Positions 6,608 through 10,092 of a stretch of 10,092 nt of DNA are shown here, in pieces (positions within the stretch are counted from its first letter, which is position 1; the number at the start of each line of letters is the position of its first letter). A program made the translations under genes and the position numbers. The notes under the pieces were generated by a model. It was not told the origin of the DNA. It made no database searches and saw nothing but the letters and a program-made list of their open reading frames with translations. This DNA is from Actinomycetota bacterium. GTDB lineage: Bacteria > Actinomycetota > Actinomycetes > Nanopelagicales > Nanopelagicaceae. Location of the stretch: assembly GCA_005777515.1 (NCBI GenBank), contig SXMA01000096.1, forward strand, positions 1 to 10,092, given 5' to 3'.

Positions 6608-7206
6608 ACAGAAAAACGCTTTCCAACCACTATTTCATCTCCACGCTTTAATAGTTCGGTATATCCAAGTGCTGCATAAAACTTCAAACCTCGATCGTTA
6701 TAAGCCGACACCCGAAGATGAAAACCGGGAGAGCCAAGGTCTTTTAGCTGGTTCTCCATATGTGTCATTAGTTTTTTACCCCAACCTTTTCCTTGAACTT
6801 GAGGCAGCAAATCTATGTGTCCGTGGGAGGGAAAGTTTTCAAGTACTTCAGATGGTGAAGGAGTAGGAGAAAATATCTCACGGATTAACCATTCATCTTC
6901 ACTAAAATGTTTTAACTCTGCATATTTGATTTGTAATTGCGGCCACCAATGCTCGATGCAGAGATTTTGAAAAATTTCGGTATCAGGGACACAAAGCCCA
7001 TATCCAACGGTTTTTCCTGACTCAGAAAGAAGATTGCTAGTCTCACTAGCATGAGTCACATAAGGCCCAACAAAAATTTCACCCAGCATCTGATCATTTC
7101 TAAATAGGGCTGTCGCATCACTTCCAGAGTTGCCAGTTTTTAAAGCCACAAAGTACAAATCAACTAAATCTCCGAGCGTTGCCGGTCTAATCTCAATTTC
7201 TGGCAT
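6604..7206 (-). CDS. GNAT acetyltransferase resembling the O-GlcNAcase C-terminal domain
   Basis: From ATG 7206-7204 this is a 200-residue GNAT protein; AGGAG lies 11 bases upstream. A longer frame begins at a TTG at 7287, but it lacks a ribosome site and adds an Arg/Lys-rich, family-atypical 27 residues. It starts [15 protein letters not shown], has the acetyl-CoA loop QVQGKGWG (136-143) and ends with [19 protein letters not shown] (164-182). The middle, with [11 protein letters not shown] (86-96) and [13 protein letters not shown] (123-135), recalls from memory the acetyltransferase-like C-terminal domain of human O-GlcNAcase (W..F...KY, then NFPS...MDIH). Its bacterial relatives are stand-alone GNATs of unknown substrate. 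It is the first gene of an operon with the GH1 enzyme and overlaps it by four bases, suggesting that the acetyl acceptor is a sugar handled by this locus. The GNAT family call is firm; the OGA-like subfamily is likely; the substrate is unknown. Confidence 0.75.
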   Translation of the reverse strand: MPEIEIRPATLGDLVDLYFVALKTGNSGSDATALFRNDQMLGEIFVGPYVTHASETSNLLSESGKTVGYGLCVPDTEIFQNLCIEHWWPQLQIKYAELKHFSEDEWLIREIFSPTPSPSEVLENFPSHGHIDLLPQVQGKGWGKKLMTHMENQLKDLGSPGFHLRVSAYNDRGLKFYAALGYTELLKRGDEIVVGKRFSV

Positions 7207-7249
7207 AGGATAATAATCTCCTACTCGTAGTTGCTTTGGCGAGCGCGCT

Positions 7250-7257
7250 CTGGTCTG
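7250..7257 (-). promoter_or_regulatory. CAGACCAG octamer in the leader of the GNAT-GH1 operon
   Basis: CTGGTCTG on the plus strand is the same octamer seen at 2108, 2175 and 7314. It lies 43 bases upstream of the GNAT start codon, where a bound repressor could block transcription. It would be coding if the longer TTG start of GNAT were real. The role is inferred from recurrence and position. Confidence 0.35.
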
Positions 7258-7308
7258 TCGCCATTTGAGCCAATAACCCCTATTCAAGGGTAAAAAACTC
7301 GACCTACT

Positions 7309-7322
7309 TCAGACTGGTCTGA
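7309..7322. promoter_or_regulatory. Palindromic candidate operator TCAGAC-TG-GTCTGA
   Basis: A perfect inverted repeat with six-base arms and a two-base centre. It contains ACTGGTCT (7313-7320), an exact arm of the DasR-type consensus A(C/G)TGGTCT. It lies between the divergent regulator gene and the GNAT-GH1 operon, 56 bases before the regulator start, and is the most symmetric of the related sites. Control of both directions, including autoregulation of the GntR gene, is the simplest reading. Confidence 0.5.
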
Positions 7323-7325
7323 TAT

Positions 7326-7354
7326 TTGTTCCCGCTCAACTCTAGATTTATTAA
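7326..7354 (+). promoter_or_regulatory. Candidate promoter of the GntR regulator gene
   Basis: TTGTTC (7326-7331) and TATTAA (7349-7354) are spaced by 17 bases, which would place the transcription start near 7361, some 18 bases before ATG 7379. The -35 is weak (three of six to consensus). The -10 lies inside the 19-bp conserved element, and the palindrome at 7309-7322 ends just before the -35. Confidence 0.25.
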
Positions 7355-7355
7355 G
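7337..7355 (-). repeat. 19-bp conserved intergenic element, copy 2
   Basis: On the minus strand this reads CTTAATAAATCTAGAGTTG, identical to 2217-2235 except for one base. The change creates a TCTAGA centre, giving an imperfect palindrome AAnTCTAGAnTT. On the same strand it is followed after 16 bases by AGACCAGT, mirroring the arrangement of copy 1. It starts 24 bases from the GntR start codon. Confidence 0.6.
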
Positions 7356-7378
7356 CCCCGCACAATACCCTCAGAAAC

Positions 7379-8113
7379 ATGAATACCGACAAGGCTGTAA
7401 TAAGGGCGAAAGAGCAATTGTTTAGTTTGCTTTCTCAGCTTCCTCAAGGTGCGCGTTTACCTGGTGAGAGAACGCTCTCTGAAGAATTTGGAGTTTGTCG
7501 AGTTACCTTAAGGCGAGCACTTGAAGACTTTATTTTAGATGGAAGACTAGAGAGACGAGCCCGTTCAGGGACTTACATCAAAAGACCTATAATCTCATCA
7601 GAGATGCGTCTCAAGTCATTCACTGAGGAAATTAAAGCAAGAGGGCAAAAACCATCTTCTAGCCTAATTTCATTTAAGAAAACTAAGGCCAGCACTAGTG
7701 TTGCAAAGTCATTAAGAATTAATCAAGGAGAGGAAATATATCTCGTTACAAGACTACGTCTGGCAGATCAAATTCCTGTTGCTTTAGAAACACTTCGTAT
7801 TGCTTGCAACTTAATACCAAATCTAACTCCTGAAGACTTTAAAGGTTCTATATATGATATTTTATTTGAGAAGTCCGAAATTAGAATCATGAGTGCTAGA
7901 GCGGGAATCACTGCTCACAACCCAAGTGAAAGAGATAGAAATCTTCTGAAGACTTCATTAGAAACTCCCTGTCTCCTCATTAAGATGTTGGATTTCGATC
8001 AATTTGGTAAACCCGTAATGACAGCTGAGTGTCTATATAGAAGTGACTTATTTGAATTACAAATAGAGGTAAGTGCAACTATTAAAGAAACAAGGAGTCA
8101 AAGAGTTTCATGA
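7379..8113 (+). CDS. GntR family regulator, HutC/DasR-type (wHTH + UTRA)
   Basis: A 244-residue transcription regulator. Residues 5-70 form a GntR winged helix-turn-helix, with RLPGERTLSEEFGVCRVTLRRALEDFILDG and the wing RRARSGTYI. Residues 72 to about 235 form a UTRA effector domain, with LRLADQIPVALETLRI and the C-terminal KPVMTAECLYRSDLFELQIEV. HutC-type members, including DasR and NagR, bind operators built on TGGTCTAGACCA and usually sense sugar phosphates such as glucosamine-6-phosphate. Half-sites of that type occur upstream of this gene, of the GNAT-GH1 operon and of the transporter, so it is the best candidate for the local regulator. A cysteine replaces the frequent serine before the recognition-helix Arg41. 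No clear Shine-Dalgarno precedes ATG 7379, so it may have a very short leader. Its stop overlaps the next start (ATGA). Effector and binding are inferred. Confidence 0.9.
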   Translation: MNTDKAVIRAKEQLFSLLSQLPQGARLPGERTLSEEFGVCRVTLRRALEDFILDGRLERRARSGTYIKRPIISSEMRLKSFTEEIKARGQKPSSSLISFKKTKASTSVAKSLRINQGEEIYLVTRLRLADQIPVALETLRIACNLIPNLTPEDFKGSIYDILFEKSEIRIMSARAGITAHNPSERDRNLLKTSLETPCLLIKMLDFDQFGKPVMTAECLYRSDLFELQIEVSATIKETRSQRVS

Positions 8114-8841
8114 AGTCGCATCACGAGTACCTATCAAATTTAATTGAACTACTGACAATTTTGCGGGAAGACTGCCAACAGGTCGAGGAGGCCGCTGGCC
8201 TGATCGCCCAATCACTCCAGAATGACGGATTGATTCATGTTTTTGGCACAGGTCATTCTCATATGTTGGCTGAGGAGATGTTTTACAGAGCAGGCGGCCT
8301 TGGTTCTGTAAATCCAATCCTCGAGGAAGACCTGATGCTCCATAAAAACGCAACCAGGAGCACTGAGCTGGAACGAAATCCTGGGTTAGCAATGAATATT
8401 TTGGCTAAACATGAGCTTCGCAAAGGTGATGTCTTCATCATTGCCTCAAATTCTGGTGGCAATGCCCTGGTTGAAGCGATTGGAAATCAAGTCAAACAGC
8501 TGGGCTTAAAGTTGATTGCTATTACAAGTCTGAAACACGCCACATCTCCAGCAGCGAGAGTGCAGGGAAGAAAAATTCATGAGCTAGCGGATATAACTAT
8601 AGACAACCTGGGGCAGGTTGGGGATGCAACAATTACTTATCCAGGACTTCAAGAAAAGACTGGCCCAACATCAACAGTTTTAGGCACAGCGATAGTCAAT
8701 GCACTTGTGGTTCGATCAGTAGAAATAATGATTGAAAGTGGTCATAAACCAGAAATATTCAGCAGCAGTAATACTTTGGATGGTGATTTAAGAAACTCAG
8801 AGTTGCTATCTATACTTAAGGAGCGAGTTTCAATTTTGTGA
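8110..8841 (+). CDS. SIS_2 domain phosphosugar-binding protein (UPF0309-like)
   Basis: A 243-residue single SIS-domain protein. The family signature is clear: IHVFGTGHSHMLAEE (42-56) for the first phosphosugar loop, ASNSGGN (112-118) for the second, HELADI (157-162), TSTVLGTAIVNAL (187-199) and a C-terminal FSSSNTLDGD (217-226). It belongs with the UPF0309/SIS_2 group, near the SIS domains of MurQ and GmhA, whose members are found with sugar transport genes and whose reaction is generally unknown; isomerisation or binding of a sugar phosphate is expected. It is cytosolic. The ATG at 8110 overlaps the stop of the regulator gene, with AAGGAG 12 bases upstream, so the two proteins are made from one message. 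Coupling to the regulator suggests it makes or removes the inducer, which is inference. Confidence 0.87.
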   Translation: MKSHHEYLSNLIELLTILREDCQQVEEAAGLIAQSLQNDGLIHVFGTGHSHMLAEEMFYRAGGLGSVNPILEEDLMLHKNATRSTELERNPGLAMNILAKHELRKGDVFIIASNSGGNALVEAIGNQVKQLGLKLIAITSLKHATSPAARVQGRKIHELADITIDNLGQVGDATITYPGLQEKTGPTSTVLGTAIVNALVVRSVEIMIESGHKPEIFSSSNTLDGDLRNSELLSILKERVSIL

Positions 8842-8869
8842 ATTATCCTCAAGAACTTATTCACGTAGG

Positions 8870-8897
8870 TTGTCAATCAGGCAGTAGCGGGAATAAA
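8870..8897 (+). promoter_or_regulatory. Candidate promoter of the SDR gene
   Basis: In the 79-base gap after the SIS gene, TTGTCA (8870-8875, five of six to the -35 consensus) and AATAAA (8892-8897, four of six to the -10) are 16 bases apart. Transcription would start near 8904, where the inverted repeat at 8905-8919 begins. No terminator hairpin is seen in the gap, so readthrough from the regulator gene is also possible. Confidence 0.3.
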
Positions 8898-8904
8898 GGG
8901 AAGT

Positions 8905-8919
8905 TCACTAAAGTAGTGA
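8905..8919. promoter_or_regulatory. Perfect inverted repeat TCACTA-AAG-TAGTGA before the SDR start
   Basis: Six-base arms with a three-base centre end two bases before the GTG start codon at 8921. It differs from the AGACCA sites, so if it is an operator it belongs to another regulator; it could also form a small hairpin over the ribosome-binding region. No good Shine-Dalgarno lies closer to the GTG than AAAGGGAA at 8895-8902. Confidence 0.35.
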
Positions 8920-8920
8920 T

Positions 8921-9673
8921 GTGTTTAGACTAGATTCCTTGAAAGCCCTCGTCACTGGAGCGGGAGATGCTTCAGGAATAGGTTTTGCGGCGGCTAAGGC
9001 ACTTAAGGAACTGGGCGCAGAAGTTTTTATTACTTCAACTTCTGATCGCATCTACAAAAGAGCCGAGGAGCTTGGAGTAAAGGGATTCATTGCCGACCTA
9101 ACGAATGAAAGCGATGTGCAGGCTTTGGAATCTCAGATTTCAAGCCTAGATATCTTGGTTAATAATGCTGGTATGACAAGTGTTACTTCCCCTGCAGGCC
9201 CAAATGAAGCAACGGATATCTCACAAGTTTCCCTAGAGGCGCTTCAAAAAGGTATGTCACGAAATCTAGAGACAGCCTTTCTTGTAACCAAGTATTTCTT
9301 GCCAAAGATTCGAAAGTCCCAAAGTGGCAGAATCATCATGATTAGTAGCTTGACCGGTCCTGTGATGGCAATGAGAAATCAACCCGTTTATGCAACAGCA
9401 AAAGCGGCACTTGTTGGATTAACTAAATCAATAGCACTTGATGAAGCAAAATATGGAATCACTTGTAATGCGATACTTCCAGGATGGATTGCTACAGATT
9501 CAATAAGTGAGAGTGAAAAGTCTCAAGGCTCATCTGTCCCTATGGGGCGTGGGGGAAGGGCTGATGAAATCGCATCAGCTATAGCTTGGCTTTCAACTCT
9601 GGGGGCTTCCTACATAACAGGCCAGATGATTATTGTTGATGGTGGAAATTCCATTACAGAGGAGCGAGCTTGA
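8921..9673 (+). CDS. Short-chain dehydrogenase/reductase (SDR)
   Basis: A 250-residue classical-length SDR. The Rossmann loop is TGAGDASGIG (12-21), with five residues between TG and GIG instead of three. It is followed by ADLTN (58-62), the NNAG motif (81-84), Asn115, Ser143 in ISSLTG, the active pair Tyr157 and Lys161 in YATAK, and LPGWIATD (186-193). All four catalytic residues are present, so it should be active with NAD(P)H. Near-relatives include 3-oxoacyl-ACP reductases and sugar or polyol dehydrogenases; next to sugar genes, a sugar alcohol or aldose substrate is more likely. The start is GTG 8921, since an in-frame stop (8909-8911) excludes anything upstream, and an overlapping ATG at 8919 is in another frame. 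Its TGA overlaps the TTG start of the next gene. Confidence 0.85.
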   Translation: MFRLDSLKALVTGAGDASGIGFAAAKALKELGAEVFITSTSDRIYKRAEELGVKGFIADLTNESDVQALESQISSLDILVNNAGMTSVTSPAGPNEATDISQVSLEALQKGMSRNLETAFLVTKYFLPKIRKSQSGRIIMISSLTGPVMAMRNQPVYATAKAALVGLTKSIALDEAKYGITCNAILPGWIATDSISESEKSQGSSVPMGRGGRADEIASAIAWLSTLGASYITGQMIIVDGGNSITEERA

Positions 9674-10092
9674 TAATTCGTCCGGCAGAAAGTAAAGAAG
9701 TTGGAGAAGTTCTTCAACTTATACACGATCTTGCCACTTATGAAAAAGCCCCAGAGCAGGTTGAGGCAAGTAAAGAAGACTTGCTTAATACAATCTTTGC
9801 CAGAGAGCCGAGAGTCTTTTGTGACTTAGTTGAAGTTGATGGGCAGATAGCGGGGATGGCTATTTGGTTTCTCAATTACTCTACTTGGCAGGCAAAACAT
9901 GGAATCTACTTGGAAGATCTCTTTGTCAAACCTGAACATCGAGGACGTGGTTATGGCAAAGCACTCTTAAAACACTTGGCAAAGATTTGTGATGAAAAAG
10001 GTTATGGTCGCTTGCAATGGTGGGTCCTTGATTGGAATTCACCAGCAATAGAGTTCTATAGAAGCCTTGGAGCTGAAGCTATGGATGAATGG
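9670..10092 (+). CDS. GNAT acetyltransferase, SSAT-like (3' truncated by window edge)
   Basis: An open frame begins at TTG 9670 and runs off the window, giving 141 residues (about 85% of a typical protein of this type). The start overlaps the SDR stop (TTGA) and has a strong GAGGAG (9659-9664) five bases upstream, so TTG is well supported. Seen from the N-terminus are IIRPAESKEVGEVLQLIHDLATYEK, the strand GIYLEDLFVKPEHRG, the acetyl-CoA loop RGRGYG (91-96), and WNSPAIEFYRSLGA with Tyr130, the usual general acid. The ATYEK and LEDLFV segments resemble spermidine/spermine N1-acetyltransferases (diamine acetyltransferase family). Substrates of bacterial relatives include polyamines, thialysine and other small amines; an aminosugar cannot be excluded. 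It is probably cotranscribed with the SDR. Confidence 0.8.
   Translation, partial: MIIRPAESKEVGEVLQLIHDLATYEKAPEQVEASKEDLLNTIFAREPRVFCDLVEVDGQIAGMAIWFLNYSTWQAKHGIYLEDLFVKPEHRGRGYGKALLKHLAKICDEKGYGRLQWWVLDWNSPAIEFYRSLGAEAMDEW

Noticed and set aside
7193..7264. Short minus-strand open frame of 23 codons overlapping the GNAT start, as a leader peptide
   Set aside because: The nearest Shine-Dalgarno-like AGGGG is about 12 bases away and the peptide (MATDQSALAK...) shows no runs of control codons; not supportable.
7207..7287. Extending the GNAT protein to a TTG start at 7287
   Set aside because: No ribosome site before the TTG; the extra residues are basic and unlike the family start, whereas ATG 7206 has AGGAG upstream and begins directly with the first GNAT strand.
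1..10092. Mobile elements, CRISPR arrays, toxin-antitoxin or phage defence genes
   Set aside because: No transposase or integrase motifs, no regularly spaced repeats and no defence domains were seen; every gene fits ordinary sugar metabolism and its control.

Overview
The window is a compact carbohydrate-use locus from what looks like a streamlined actinobacterium. The evidence is moderate G+C (low forties percent by eye), gaps of a few bases, several ATGA-type overlaps, tail-to-tail genes that overlap, and a sugar ABC transporter with no ATPase gene beside it, as in actinobacteria that share one MsiK-type ATPase. A freshwater Nanopelagicales-like (acI) lineage would fit, but no marker gene here proves it. 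I see no RNA genes, insertion sequences, CRISPR arrays or phage genes.

Layout: (1) 1-345 (+), the C-terminal end of a SIS-domain sugar-phosphate isomerase/deaminase, cut by the window edge. (2) 2155-348 (-), a two-gene operon: a PIG-L family de-N-acetylase, then a glycerol-1-phosphate-dehydrogenase-like metal-dependent dehydrogenase. (3) 2273-5317 (+), a CUT1 sugar transporter: lipoprotein binding protein and two permeases. (4) 7206-5294 (-), a two-gene operon: a GNAT acetyltransferase resembling the C-terminal domain of O-GlcNAcase, then a GH1 beta-glycosidase. (5) 7379-10092 (+), a GntR/HutC-type regulator translationally coupled to a SIS_2 phosphosugar-binding protein, then an SDR oxidoreductase coupled to an SSAT-like acetyltransferase that runs off the end.

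Inferred joint role: uptake of a beta-linked, probably amino-sugar-containing oligosaccharide, cleavage by GH1, and adjustment of N-acetyl groups by the deacetylase and acetyltransferase. Sugar phosphates would then be handled by the SIS proteins and redox steps by the G1PDH-like enzyme and the SDR. The substrate is not proven, and no sugar kinase lies in the window.

The most interesting signal is regulatory. The two divergent intergenic regions (about 2156-2272 and 7207-7378) share a 19-bp element with 18 of 19 identical bases, each followed by a DasR/NagR-like half-site AGACCA(C/G)T. The octamer CAGACCAG occurs four times, and I found it only in or beside these two regions. This suggests one regulon, most simply controlled by the GntR-family protein encoded at 7379.
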